Assembly: GCA_019112625.1 (NCBI GenBank)
Contig: DXIW01000021.1
Location: 24,345-88,344, forward strand
DNA from: Candidatus Acutalibacter stercorigallinarum
Lineage (GTDB): Bacteria > Bacillota > Clostridia > Oscillospirales > Acutalibacteraceae
DNA length: 64,000 bases
Reading direction: 5' to 3'
Of this stretch, positions 24,138 to 32,060 are shown one piece after another (the stretch's first letter is position 1; the number at the start of each line of letters is the position of its first letter). A program made the translations under genes and the position numbers. The notes under the pieces were generated by a model. The model made no database searches and was not told the origin of the DNA. It saw only the letters and a program-made list of their open reading frames with translations.

Positions 24138-25103
24138 ATGCGCTACGCCGTGATCGCCGATGCACATGGGAATTACCCCGCCTTGCAAGCCGTGCTGCAG
24201 GACGCGAAAAAGGCTGGGGCGGAGCAATTCTTATTTTTAGGGGATTACATGACGGATTTCCCCTTTGCAAGGGAGATCGTTGCGGTGCTGCGCTCCCTGC
24301 CCCACGCCGTCTTTGTTTCGGGAAACCGGGAGTGGTATCTGGATTCCCTTGACCCCGCCCAGCGGGGCCTGGAACAATATGCGGCGCTGTTCCTGACGCG
24401 GGACGCGTTGCGTCCGGAGGAGCTCGCCTGGGTGAAGCAGCTGCCTCGGACCGCGAAGCTCCCCACGCCGGACGGGGCGCGGACGCTTTATCTACAGCAC
24501 GAATCTCCGGTGGCCCTGGATCACCGGGGACAGAAAACGCCGGCTTCCGGCGAGTTGGATGAGCTGTTCCCCCAGCGTGACGCCACCGGCGCCCAGGTGG
24601 CCCGGTACGTCCGAAAAAGTTTTCTCTCCAATCCCCAGCTGCCCTCCTTCCTGCGGCAGACAGGCGCCTCTGTATTTCTGCATGGGCACAGCCACCTCCA
24701 ATACGCTGTGGAGGTAGAGGGGGTGCTGCTCCTCAATCCGGGGTCGTGCGGGCTGCCGCTGGACCATCGGCGCGGTGCCCCCTATACGCTGTTGGACTAT
24801 GAAGCCGGCCGATTCACCGCAGAGGAGCGCAGGGTCGCCTACGATGTGGATTCCTTTGTGAGGGCGGTCCAGCAGTCCCCGGAATATGAAAAAGCCGCGG
24901 GGTGGAACCAGTTGAATCTCTGGCAGCTTTGCGCCGCCAGGGATTACAACCGGGTGTTTTTTCGCATACTTCAGGAAGAGAAGCAGCTGGGCCGTTCCCA
25001 GACCGTGCAGGAACAGAACCAGGCGTTTCACCGGGCCCTGTCCCGCACGAAAGCGTACTATGAAAACAGGGCGGCATTGGGGAGTAAAGAGCAGAGCGAG
25101 TAG
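24138..25103 (+). CDS. Metallophosphoesterase (calcineurin-like)
   Basis: A 321-residue cytoplasmic phosphoesterase. The ATG at 24138 is nine bases after AAGGAG, whereas the track ATG at 24129 abuts it. Metal-ligand motifs in order: ADAHGN (D-x-H), LGDYM (GD), GNREW (GNx-type), and HGHSHLQY (G-H-x-H); all dimetal ligands are present. The core resembles YfcE/PrpE-like enzymes, with a C-terminal helical extension of about 100 residues. Monocistronic behind a strong promoter. The substrate (nucleotide, phosphoprotein or phosphodiester) is not readable. Confidence 0.88.
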   Translation: MRYAVIADAHGNYPALQAVLQDAKKAGAEQFLFLGDYMTDFPFAREIVAVLRSLPHAVFVSGNREWYLDSLDPAQRGLEQYAALFLTRDALRPEELAWVKQLPRTAKLPTPDGARTLYLQHESPVALDHRGQKTPASGELDELFPQRDATGAQVARYVRKSFLSNPQLPSFLRQTGASVFLHGHSHLQYAVEVEGVLLLNPGSCGLPLDHRRGAPYTLLDYEAGRFTAEERRVAYDVDSFVRAVQQSPEYEKAAGWNQLNLWQLCAARDYNRVFFRILQEEKQLGRSQTVQEQNQAFHRALSRTKAYYENRAALGSKEQSE

Positions 25104-25138
25104 AATTTTGGGGATTAAAGAGAACAAAACCAAATAAG

Positions 25139-25183
25139 CCGCACCCGCTCCGCCCCTCAAAAGGGCGAAGCCGGGTGCGGTTT
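25139..25183. repeat. Repeat copy A: hairpin shared with 58968 and 62273, probable terminator
   Basis: A 45-base element with outer stem CCGCACCCG/CGGGTGCGG and inner GCCCCTCAAAAGGGC. It lies between convergent genes and probably ends transcription. Nearly the same sequence occurs at 58968-59012 and 62273-62317. Confidence 0.75.
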
Positions 25184-25217
25184 GGTTTTGTGTGGGGGAG
25201 GACGACGTCCGTGAAGC

Positions 25218-25871
25218 TCATTCGCGGCGGCGGTAGGCACGGCTGCCCAGGAACACCAGGAGCACCGCCGCTACTGCCACCGGGCCGTAGGGGAGGGCCA
25301 GCTGGGCGGGGCGCTCCACCCGGCTGAGGGAGAACAGGTTGCAGAATCGGAGAAACGGCGTCCCCGCGAGCATGACGAAGATTTCGTAGAACAGCGCTGT
25401 GAGAAAGGGCGCAAGGAGGTTCCGGGCGGCGCAGAGCAGGAAGAACCCTGCGCCGGCAAAAGCCAGGGACTGTATGGCGACGAGGGGAAAGTCGGGCCAG
25501 TAGTTTTCCAGGAAGAGGGAGAATCCCAGAAACAGCGCCGCCATGTGGAGCAGATACCAGAGCCAGAGGAGCCAGAACTGCCCCAGCAGGGAGGGCTGGT
25601 ACACCTGCAGCAGCTCGCTGGCGGGGCCCTCCACATAGCCGGAGAGGCCGAAAAGCACCCACCAGCAGCCGAGAAACGGCAGGAACTTCTGAAAATCGTA
25701 GAAGATGAGGCCCCGGGCGTTCTCCCCGTCGCCGTGGTAGGCCAGGTACCCCGCTCCCAGCAGGGGGATGAGCCCGTAGAGGAACAGATGGGGCACGAAG
25801 TACAGGGGGCCCAACTTCCGCAGGGTGAGGCGGAACAGGGCCAGCTCCCTTACAATCCCTTGATGGCGCAT
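25218..25871 (-). CDS. ABC-system membrane protein, unknown
   Basis: A 217-residue membrane protein with about six hydrophobic segments (YFVPHLFLYGLIPLLGAGYLA, LLWLWYLLHMAALFLGFSLFL, VAIQSLAFAGAGFFLLCAA) ending in an Arg-rich tail. It overlaps the ATPase gene by 22 bases; a later start may be used. Third gene of the ABC unit, probably a second permease. Confidence 0.75.
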   Translation of the reverse strand: MRHQGIVRELALFRLTLRKLGPLYFVPHLFLYGLIPLLGAGYLAYHGDGENARGLIFYDFQKFLPFLGCWWVLFGLSGYVEGPASELLQVYQPSLLGQFWLLWLWYLLHMAALFLGFSLFLENYWPDFPLVAIQSLAFAGAGFFLLCAARNLLAPFLTALFYEIFVMLAGTPFLRFCNLFSLSRVERPAQLALPYGPVAVAAVLLVFLGSRAYRRRE

Positions 25872-26665
25872 AGGTATCCGTCCTCCATGGTGGGGGCCAG
25901 CGGCTCCCCGGGCTGTGGCTCTGGGGAGAGCACCCGCAGGATCGAAGCCCCGTTTTCCTCACTCCGGTTTTTGACGAAAAAGCTGCCCCGCAGCTCACTT
26001 TCCCGCTCCCCGGGGACAGCGTAGACCTTCCCTTGGGCCAGCTGGGCGATCTCCTGGGCCGTGCCAACAGCCGCTAGCTTCCCCTGGTGCAGGATGAGGA
26101 TGGTGCCGCAGAGGGCCTCCACATCGCCGACAATGTGGGTGGAGATGAGGGTCACCCCTTTGCGGCGGCGGGCGGCCACCACGTTTTGAAAGCGCACCCG
26201 CTCTTCCGGGTCCAGGCCGGCGGTGGGCTCGTCGAAGAGGAGCACCTCCGGGTCCCCCAAAAGGGCCTGGGCGATGCCCGCCCTGCGCACCATGCCCCCG
26301 GAGAGGGCCTTCACCCGGCTGCCCGCCCGGTCACTGAGGTTCACCAGGTCCAGCACCCGGCGGATCTCCTCTTCCTGCTCTCCCTTGGGCAGCCCCTTCA
26401 GGGTGGCCAGGTACTCCATCATCTGGGTAAGGGTCAGCTCCCGGAACATGCCGAAGCTCTGGGGCAGGTAGCCGGGGCTCTCCCCGCCCTGGATGGAGCC
26501 GCCGTTTAGCCGGTACAGCCCGCAGATGCACCGGAGCAGGGTGGTCTTGCCCGCCCCGTTGGGCCCCAGCAGGCCGTACACCCCGGGCTGGAATTCCATG
26601 GAGAAGCGGTCCACCGCCACCCGTTTTTTGAAGCGTTTCGTCACGTCCTTCAGCGTTAGCGTCAT
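25850..26665 (-). CDS. ABC transporter ATPase
   Basis: A 271-residue ATPase from the ATG at 26665, which overlaps the stop of the upstream permease (ATGA); the track ORF extends into that gene falsely. Walker A is GPNGAGKTT, the signature is ALSGGMVRR, Walker B is VLLFDEPTAGLD, the switch is ISTHI. A roughly 60-residue C-terminal extension follows. It works with the flanking membrane proteins 26662-28425 and 25218-25871. Confidence 0.92.
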   Translation of the reverse strand: MTLTLKDVTKRFKKRVAVDRFSMEFQPGVYGLLGPNGAGKTTLLRCICGLYRLNGGSIQGGESPGYLPQSFGMFRELTLTQMMEYLATLKGLPKGEQEEEIRRVLDLVNLSDRAGSRVKALSGGMVRRAGIAQALLGDPEVLLFDEPTAGLDPEERVRFQNVVAARRRKGVTLISTHIVGDVEALCGTILILHQGKLAAVGTAQEIAQLAQGKVYAVPGERESELRGSFFVKNRSEENGASILRVLSPEPQPGEPLAPTMEDGYLCAIKGL

Positions 26666-28425
26666 TGTCCCATCGCCTGCCTTTCCAGTTCTGCCTGCAC
26701 TTCCGTTGAGGAAAGAAGCACAGGGTCGTGATATTGGGAGACGATCTCCTCTGCCAAGCTGTCGGTCTGCCAGCCGAACTGGAGGAACATGTGGTCTGAA
26801 AAGCCGGTGGCCAACCCATATCCTGCCCGGTTGAGGAGGGTCTCGCTGTCTTGCAAGAGGACATAGTCCGAGAGCTGTATGACGGGGGAGAGGCCTTGCC
26901 TTTCCTCTTCCTGGGTGACGGCGGTCTGGAGCTGGTCCAGCCACTCCTTGGTAGCCTGATACCCGGGCGGGGCCAGGGGACTTGTCACCAGCCGGTAGGG
27001 GCCCAGCTCCCGGGCCTCCAGCAGTCCTCCCATCAGAGAGAGACCGTTGGCCCTGCCCCGGTAAGCGCCGTCCGACTCCGGGAGGCTGACCTGTACATTT
27101 CTCCCGCCAGTGACCTTCACCGCGAATTCGCTCTCCGGCAGGTCTGTCCGGGGGATAAAGGCGAGCAGCCGCGGCTCGTCCCCCGGCTCGCCGTAAAAGA
27201 TCTTCCGGTACCCCGCCCAGGGGTAGTAGGGGAAGCACCCGGGCAGGCACGTCCCCTGGCTGCCGCTGTAAAACATGGGGCTGCTGCCGGCGTACTCCAC
27301 GGTGAGGGAGGAAAGGGGCCCCGCCGGGGTCACAGTGAGGTAGTCCCCCTCCCGGGTGAAGGGGAGGGCCGCGCCGTTTTCATCGGTGACGCGGGTCACC
27401 CGGTAGCCGTGGTACAGGGTAAAGGGGTACGCGGAAAGGGCGGGGCCCTCCAGGTCCATGGTGACGGCGGCCCGAAGCTCCCGGCCCAGGGCCAGGTCCA
27501 TATCGTAGACCGCGATTTGGAAGGCGGGCTCCTCCTCCCGCTGGAGGTGCTGGCCGTAGTAGGCATCGTCCGCCCGGAACACGCTGGTGGGGGAGGTGGT
27601 GAGGTCGATGAGGCTGTCCCCCTGGACAGCGAGGGCCAGGCACCCGGCAAAGCCGGCCAGGCACGCCCCGGCAGCGGCGAGGCGAACCCGCCCCCGCAGG
27701 AGCTTCCCCGCCAGCGCCACCAGTGCCAGGCACAGCCACAGGCCGGTGAGGCTCCAGCGCCAGGCCTCGCAGGAAATGCCGTACTGGTAGTCCATGGACC
27801 AGGTGGTGTTGGGGGGCAGCACCCAGCTGAACACCGCCTTGGCGGGCCAGATATTGACGTGGTAGCCGTCGCTGAGGATGCCCGGCACCAGGTCGGAGAC
27901 AGGGAGCATCCAGAATCCCAGCAGGGCCAGCAGGGCGTAGGCGGGCAGCCGCTTGCAGCACAGGGCCAGCAGCCCGCCCACAGTGACGGCCAGGGCCCCG
28001 GCGGCGAGGGTATTTAAGGCATTGACTGCCAGGGTGTGGGGGAAGTACATCCCAGGCGCGGAAGCCAGAAGGCCCAGCAGGAGGCAGGCGGCCTCCATCG
28101 CCAGAAAGAATACAGCTGCCAGGCAGAGGAGGACTGCCCAGGGCGCGGCGTAGAGCCGGGCCTTCCCCCAGGGGATGGCCGCGGCTGTTTCCTCCAGGCC
28201 GCTTTGCCGGACGCTGGCGAGAAATTCGTAGGAGAGGTACAGCTCCAGGAGGAACAGGGGGCCGCAGGCCTGCTGCAGGTCCCCGGCAAACCACAGCACA
28301 TCCCCGTGGAGGCGGAACAGGCTCCCCTGGTAGAGGGCGAAGCCCGCAATCCCCACCCCGGCCAGCAGGGCGGGAAAGAAAACCCGTTTCGTCCGCAGAA
28401 AGAGACGCCAGCTCGTGCGTAGCAT
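26662..28425 (-). CDS. ABC-2-type permease with M1-peptidase-like outer domain
   Basis: A 587-residue protein; the ATG at 28425 is eight bases after GGAGG. About six membrane segments in the first 280 residues, then an extracytoplasmic domain of about 300 residues. That domain (YPFTLYHGYRVTRVTDENG, SLTVEYAGSSPMF, FPYYPWAG) resembles the N-terminal beta domain of M1 aminopeptidases, as found fused to ABC-2 permeases, but no HExxH zinc motif is present. It is transcribed with the ATPase and a further membrane protein. A cargo-binding or structural role for the domain is inference. Confidence 0.82.
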   Translation of the reverse strand: MLRTSWRLFLRTKRVFFPALLAGVGIAGFALYQGSLFRLHGDVLWFAGDLQQACGPLFLLELYLSYEFLASVRQSGLEETAAAIPWGKARLYAAPWAVLLCLAAVFFLAMEAACLLLGLLASAPGMYFPHTLAVNALNTLAAGALAVTVGGLLALCCKRLPAYALLALLGFWMLPVSDLVPGILSDGYHVNIWPAKAVFSWVLPPNTTWSMDYQYGISCEAWRWSLTGLWLCLALVALAGKLLRGRVRLAAAGACLAGFAGCLALAVQGDSLIDLTTSPTSVFRADDAYYGQHLQREEEPAFQIAVYDMDLALGRELRAAVTMDLEGPALSAYPFTLYHGYRVTRVTDENGAALPFTREGDYLTVTPAGPLSSLTVEYAGSSPMFYSGSQGTCLPGCFPYYPWAGYRKIFYGEPGDEPRLLAFIPRTDLPESEFAVKVTGGRNVQVSLPESDGAYRGRANGLSLMGGLLEARELGPYRLVTSPLAPPGYQATKEWLDQLQTAVTQEEERQGLSPVIQLSDYVLLQDSETLLNRAGYGLATGFSDHMFLQFGWQTDSLAEEIVSQYHDPVLLSSTEVQAELERQAMGQ

Positions 28426-28542
28426 AGACAGCACCTCCGTCACCTTGTTTTACAGGTAAGACTTGCCAGGCGCCGGTCCGTTACAGGGTTTCGTGTGGGT
28501 TTTTGATTTTAGAAGCTGAGCTTCACGGTTTTTTCACAAAAA

Positions 28543-28575
28543 CTTTAGGGCAGCTTTAGCCCCTTGGGATACACT
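28543..28575 (+). promoter_or_regulatory. Promoter with CTTTAG direct repeats (P3)
   Basis: CTTTAG-GGCAG-CTTTAG, then ten bases, then TACACT. Spacing is identical to P1 and P2 near the first two-component system. It points into sequence antisense to a truncated binding-protein gene, and its natural target may have been lost. Confidence 0.6.
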
Positions 28576-28581
28576 AAGGGC

Positions 28582-28650
28582 ACGCCGGAATACCGGCGGT
28601 CGCGCAAAAACAGCACAGGCAGGCCGGGAGCGGCTTGCCTTTCCTTTTTT
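28582..28650 (+). ncRNA. Candidate short transcript or orphan leader downstream of P3
   Basis: From the expected start of P3 there is a small hairpin CGCCGG-AATA-CCGGCG (28583-28598), then a 9-base-pair stem AGGCAGGCC/GGCTTGCCT (28617-28640) followed by TTCCTTTTTT. Promoter, structured RNA and intrinsic terminator together would give an RNA of about 70 bases. It could also be the attenuated leader of a gene removed at the breakpoint near 28660. Confidence 0.4.
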
Positions 28651-29167
28651 AGGAAGGAGGGCGCCCATGCCCACGATAGCGGACAGGTTCTTCACGTCCT
28701 GCATGACGTGCAGCATCTCGAAGGCTTCGCCGGTGCTCAGCATCAGGTTCAGGCGCTGGTCGTAGGAATCCCACGGAATCTTGATCATGGACACTTCCAC
28801 GTTTACGCCGTCTTCCTTCAGCTTCTCGTTGACAGCGGCCAGGCCAGCGTCGTTATCGGTGCTGGTGGTGCCGGGCTGCACGATACGCACGGGGTAGATG
28901 GTGCCGTCGTCCTCGGGCTCCTCCTCCTCGGCAGTCTCGGAAGTGGAAGCCTCGCTGGTTTCGGAGGTCTCCGCGGAGGAGGCCTCACTGGAAGCGCTGC
29001 TGCTGTCGTCGCCGCCGCAGGCAGCGAACACAGTGACCAGCATGACCATAGCCAGCAGGAGAGCGAGGATCTTTTTTGTGCTCTTCATTTTCTTCGCCTC
29101 TTTCATAAAGATTTTGAATATTTGTTTTAACAGGGGCAAGCCCTGGAAAAACCGTTGGGAAAATCGA

Positions 29168-30088
29168 TCAGCCTTTGACCGCGCCCACGACCATGCCTTT
29201 TACGAAGTACTTCTGCAGGAAGGGGTACAGCAGGATGATGGGGCCCATGGTGACCACGCAGGCGGCCATCTTGAAGCTCTCGCCGGGAGGGTTGGAACGG
29301 GTAGCGCCCTGGGCCACACGGGACATGGCGGTGATCTCCGACTGGATGTTGAACAGGAGCATCTGCAGGGAGTAGTTGTCCTGGTCGTTGATGAGCATAA
29401 CGGAGTTGAAGTAGTTGTTCCAGTAGCCGATGGCGTAGAACAGGGCGATGGTGGCCAGCACCGGCAGGCACAGGGGCAGGTAGATGGTGAAGGCGATACG
29501 CACCTCGCCGGCGCCGTCGATACGGGCGGACTCGTTTAGGGCGTCTGGGATGCCGCGCACGAAGTTGCGCACCAGGAACATATTAAAGGGCGAGAACAGC
29601 AGGGAGGGCACGATAAGGGCCCAGATGTTGTTGTAGCAGCCGATGATCTGGGAGATCATGTACCAGGGCACCAGGCCGGCAGAGAACACCATGGTGATGT
29701 AGAAGTACAGCGACAGGCCGTTGCGGTAGCGGCACTGCTTGTTGGCCAGGGTGTAGCCGGCGCCGAAGGTGATAAGGGTGGCCACCACGGTGCCTACCAC
29801 CGTGACGAAAATGGTGATGCCGTAGGCACGGGGCACTGAGGAGCTGGGGGCGAACAGCAGCTCGTAAGCCGCTGTGGACCAGCCGTCGGGGAAGAAAGAA
29901 TAGCCGTTGATGGTGATGGATTTCTCTTCGGAGAAGGAAACGATAAGCACCAGGATGAACGGCACCACACAGGCCAGGGCGAACAGGGTGATGAAGAAGT
30001 AGATGAAGAACTGGCTCACCTTTTCACCGGTGCTCTTTTGGATTTTGTTGCTCCGTCTTAATTGGATAGCGTTAGCAGATGCTGCCAT
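29168..30088 (-). CDS. Carbohydrate ABC permease, LplC type
   Basis: Inner-membrane subunit of a sugar or oligosaccharide importer, 306 residues, full family length. Six segments; the first is FFIYFFITLFALACVVPFILVLIVSF. The ATPase-contact EAA loop is ESARIDGAGEVRIAFTIYLPL, and the family tail is FLQKYFVKGMVVGAVKG. It lies between the LplB-type permease and the truncated binding protein. No ATPase gene is in the operon; this family uses a shared ATPase encoded elsewhere. Confidence 0.92.
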   Translation of the reverse strand: MAASANAIQLRRSNKIQKSTGEKVSQFFIYFFITLFALACVVPFILVLIVSFSEEKSITINGYSFFPDGWSTAAYELLFAPSSSVPRAYGITIFVTVVGTVVATLITFGAGYTLANKQCRYRNGLSLYFYITMVFSAGLVPWYMISQIIGCYNNIWALIVPSLLFSPFNMFLVRNFVRGIPDALNESARIDGAGEVRIAFTIYLPLCLPVLATIALFYAIGYWNNYFNSVMLINDQDNYSLQMLLFNIQSEITAMSRVAQGATRSNPPGESFKMAACVVTMGPIILLYPFLQKYFVKGMVVGAVKG

Positions 30089-30120
30089 ACGGGGAAGTCA
30101 CTCCTTTCGAATGGGACGGC

Positions 30121-31040
30121 TTAGAACAGGGCGCCGTCGGGGAATTTGCGCCGGACGATCCAGTTGGAGGTGAACACCAGGATGAAGCCGACGATGGACT
30201 GGTACAGGCCGATCGCCATGGACAGGCTGGGGTCGCCGGTGTTCTTGAAGGTCCGGTACACGTAGGTGTCGATCACTTCCGCGATGGGCATCAGGGAGCT
30301 GTTGTCCCGCACGATGGCGTACATCATGCCGAAGTCGCCGTAGAAGATGCGGCCCACAGCCATCAGGGTCATAATGCACACGGTGGGCATCAGCAGCGGC
30401 AGGGTGATGTAGCGGATGCGCTGGAACCGGGTGGCGCCGTCGATGTAGGCGGCCTCGTACAGGCCCTCGTCGATGCCGGTGATTGCCGCCAGGTAGACGA
30501 TGGAGTTATAGCCCGTGCTCTTCCACAGGTTCAGCACCAGAAGAATGGGGTACCAATAGCTGGCGTCGGAGTAGAAGTTGATCCGCTCGCCGCCGGAGGA
30601 GACGATGAGGTTGTTGATCAGGCCGGTGTCCGTGCCCAGGATGCCCTGGAGCATGTAGCTGACGATAACCCAGGAAATAAAATAGGGGAACAGCATGGTG
30701 GACTGGGAGACCTTCAAATACTTTTTCGCCTTGACCTCGTTTAAGACGATGGCCAGCAGCACCGCGAAGATGGTGCCGGGCACCAGGAACAGGACGTTGA
30801 TGACCAGGGTGTTCCGGGTGACGGCCCAGGCCCAGGTGGACGAGAAGAAGTACTCGAAGTTCTTCAGGCCTACAAAGGGGCTCATAATGCCGGTCTTGTA
30901 GCTGTAGTCCTCAAAGGCGATTGCCAGATAGGGCAGCGAACAGTAACAGTAAACGAACGTATACAGCGCCGCGGGGAGCACCAGGAGGTAGAGGAATTTG
31001 TTTCTCCAGATCTCCTTGAACGGCTTGTTTTTTTACGCAT
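30121..31040 (-). CDS. Carbohydrate ABC permease, LplB type, frameshifted near the start
   Basis: First gene of the sugar ABC operon. The good start is the ATG at 31040 behind GGAAGGGTGATGGATGC, but a run of seven A (31031-31037 region) puts MRKK out of frame with the rest. With eight A it would read MRKKNKPFKEIWRNKFLYLL, which is normal family sequence. The track ORF (30981, GTG) lacks this start. The rest is intact: six segments and the EAA loop YEAAYIDGATRFQRIRYITLPLL. Either a sequencing error, slippage-tolerant expression, or a real loss; full-length product would be 306 residues. Confidence 0.8.
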
Positions 31041-31070
31041 GCATCCATCACCCTTCCAATACTTTACTCA

Positions 31071-31108
31071 GCCCTATTACATATAGAATAGGGCGGGATG
31101 TGCGGCAA
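31071..31108 (-). promoter_or_regulatory. Promoter and palindromic operator of the sugar ABC operon
   Basis: Minus strand TTGCCG, 17-base spacer, TATATG. An inverted repeat GCCCTATT-N8-AATAGGGC (31071-31094) is centred on the -10, as expected for repressor binding. No cognate regulator gene is adjacent. Confidence 0.6.
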
Positions 31109-31160
31109 ACCAAACAAGGATGAGCCAAGAGGAACACAAGGGGCAGAGACCCCCCATGAT

Positions 31161-31205
31161 AAAAGCAGAGAGCCAGTGCCTGCCAGGCACTGGCTCTCTG
31201 CTTTT
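31161..31205 (-). terminator. Very strong terminator
   Basis: A 22-base-pair perfect stem (AAAAGCAGAGAGCCAGTGCC...) with a one-base centre, T-tailed on both strands. It separates the isomerase/oxidoreductase operon from the sugar ABC operon. Confidence 0.92.
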
Positions 31206-31247
31206 ATGCAAACTACCCCGTTTGACGTATGGTTGTGATTTGGAAGA

Positions 31248-32045
31248 TCAGGCCAGGGCGTTCTGGATGAAGTCCATGCTCTCCTTCAGGCCGGTGGTGG
31301 GGTCGCCGTTGTACTCAAACTCCACCGAGAGCATCTCCGGGTAGCCGTCCTCTTTCAGCTGGCGGATGAGGGCGCCCAGCGGGGCGTTGCCCTGCCCCAG
31401 GGGGAAGCAGTCCTCCCCGCCGGTGAAGGTGTCTTTGAGATGGACGTGGTAGATCCGACCCTTCAGCACCTGGGCGGCGGCGAGCAGGTCGTAGCCCTGG
31501 GAGTTGTAGATGCCGGTATCCAGGTTGGCGCCGATGGTCTCGAAAGGGGCGATGGTCTTGGCGATTTCTTCGGGGGACTCCAGGTTGGGGGCGGGGTGGT
31601 TCTCAATGGCGTACTTGACGCCATAGGCTTTTCCGCAGCGCTCCATCTCCGCCAGCAGGTCGCCGATGCCCTCGCCGGCCATGCAGCCGGTTACCACGTG
31701 GGCGCCCAATGCTCTGGCAAAGCGGTAGGCGGGCTCTACAGTGGACACGTCTTGGGGCGTCCAGCCGCCGATGCAGTACACCACAGCCCGGAAGCCCATA
31801 TCCCGGAGCTGCTGGCCCATAGCCTTGGCGTCCTCCTCGCTGTACACCAGGTGGGAGAAGGTGGGCTCCCAGATCTCAATGCCGTCGTAGCCCAGGGCCC
31901 GGATCTCGCCGGCCAGCTGGAGGAAGTCCTCCCGGGTGAACTCCGCCCGGTACCGGGCAGTCATGTCGCCCCAGACAAAGTTCTCGGGCTTTTTATAGCC
32001 GTAAATGCGCATGTAGTAGCTGCAGGTGATAGTTCCGATTTTCAT
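31248..32045 (-). CDS. Sugar-phosphate isomerase/epimerase-like TIM barrel
   Basis: A 265-residue member of the AP-endonuclease-2/xylose-isomerase-like family. Barrel strands and probable metal ligands are visible: GIEIWEPTFSHL (Glu), YAIENHPAP (Glu/His), GANLDTGIYNSQGYD (Asp), YHVHLKDTF (His), EMLSVEFEYNG (Glu). It is 15 bases downstream of a Gfo/Idh/MocA gene. This pair is common in inositol, keto-sugar and C-glycoside catabolism. It may isomerise or cleave the oxidised sugar made by the oxidoreductase; the exact reaction cannot be read. Confidence 0.88.
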   Translation of the reverse strand: MKIGTITCSYYMRIYGYKKPENFVWGDMTARYRAEFTREDFLQLAGEIRALGYDGIEIWEPTFSHLVYSEEDAKAMGQQLRDMGFRAVVYCIGGWTPQDVSTVEPAYRFARALGAHVVTGCMAGEGIGDLLAEMERCGKAYGVKYAIENHPAPNLESPEEIAKTIAPFETIGANLDTGIYNSQGYDLLAAAQVLKGRIYHVHLKDTFTGGEDCFPLGQGNAPLGALIRQLKEDGYPEMLSVEFEYNGDPTTGLKESMDFIQNALA

Positions 32046-32060
32046 AGGATATATGCCTCC

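Larger units (their letters stand above)
28534..29088 (-). pseudogene. Extracellular sugar-binding lipoprotein, 3'-truncated
   Basis: Start ATG at 29088 (GAGG eight bases upstream). Signal and lipobox VFAAC, a Ser/Glu-rich linker, then the mature N-terminus typical of LplA-type binding proteins (NEKLKEDGVNVEVSMIKIPWDSYDQRLNLM, EMLHVMQDVKNL). Family members run to roughly 500 residues; here homology stops near GMGAL (about 28660) and the frame continues through unrelated DNA to 28534. It belongs to the operon with the two permeases upstream. The transporter is probably non-functional unless another binding protein serves it. Confidence 0.8.

Noticed and set aside
28660-28690. Plus-strand gene start (AGGAAGGAGG then ATG) at the binding-protein break
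   Set aside because: The reading frame beyond is antisense to binding-protein sequence and not protein-like; probably chance.
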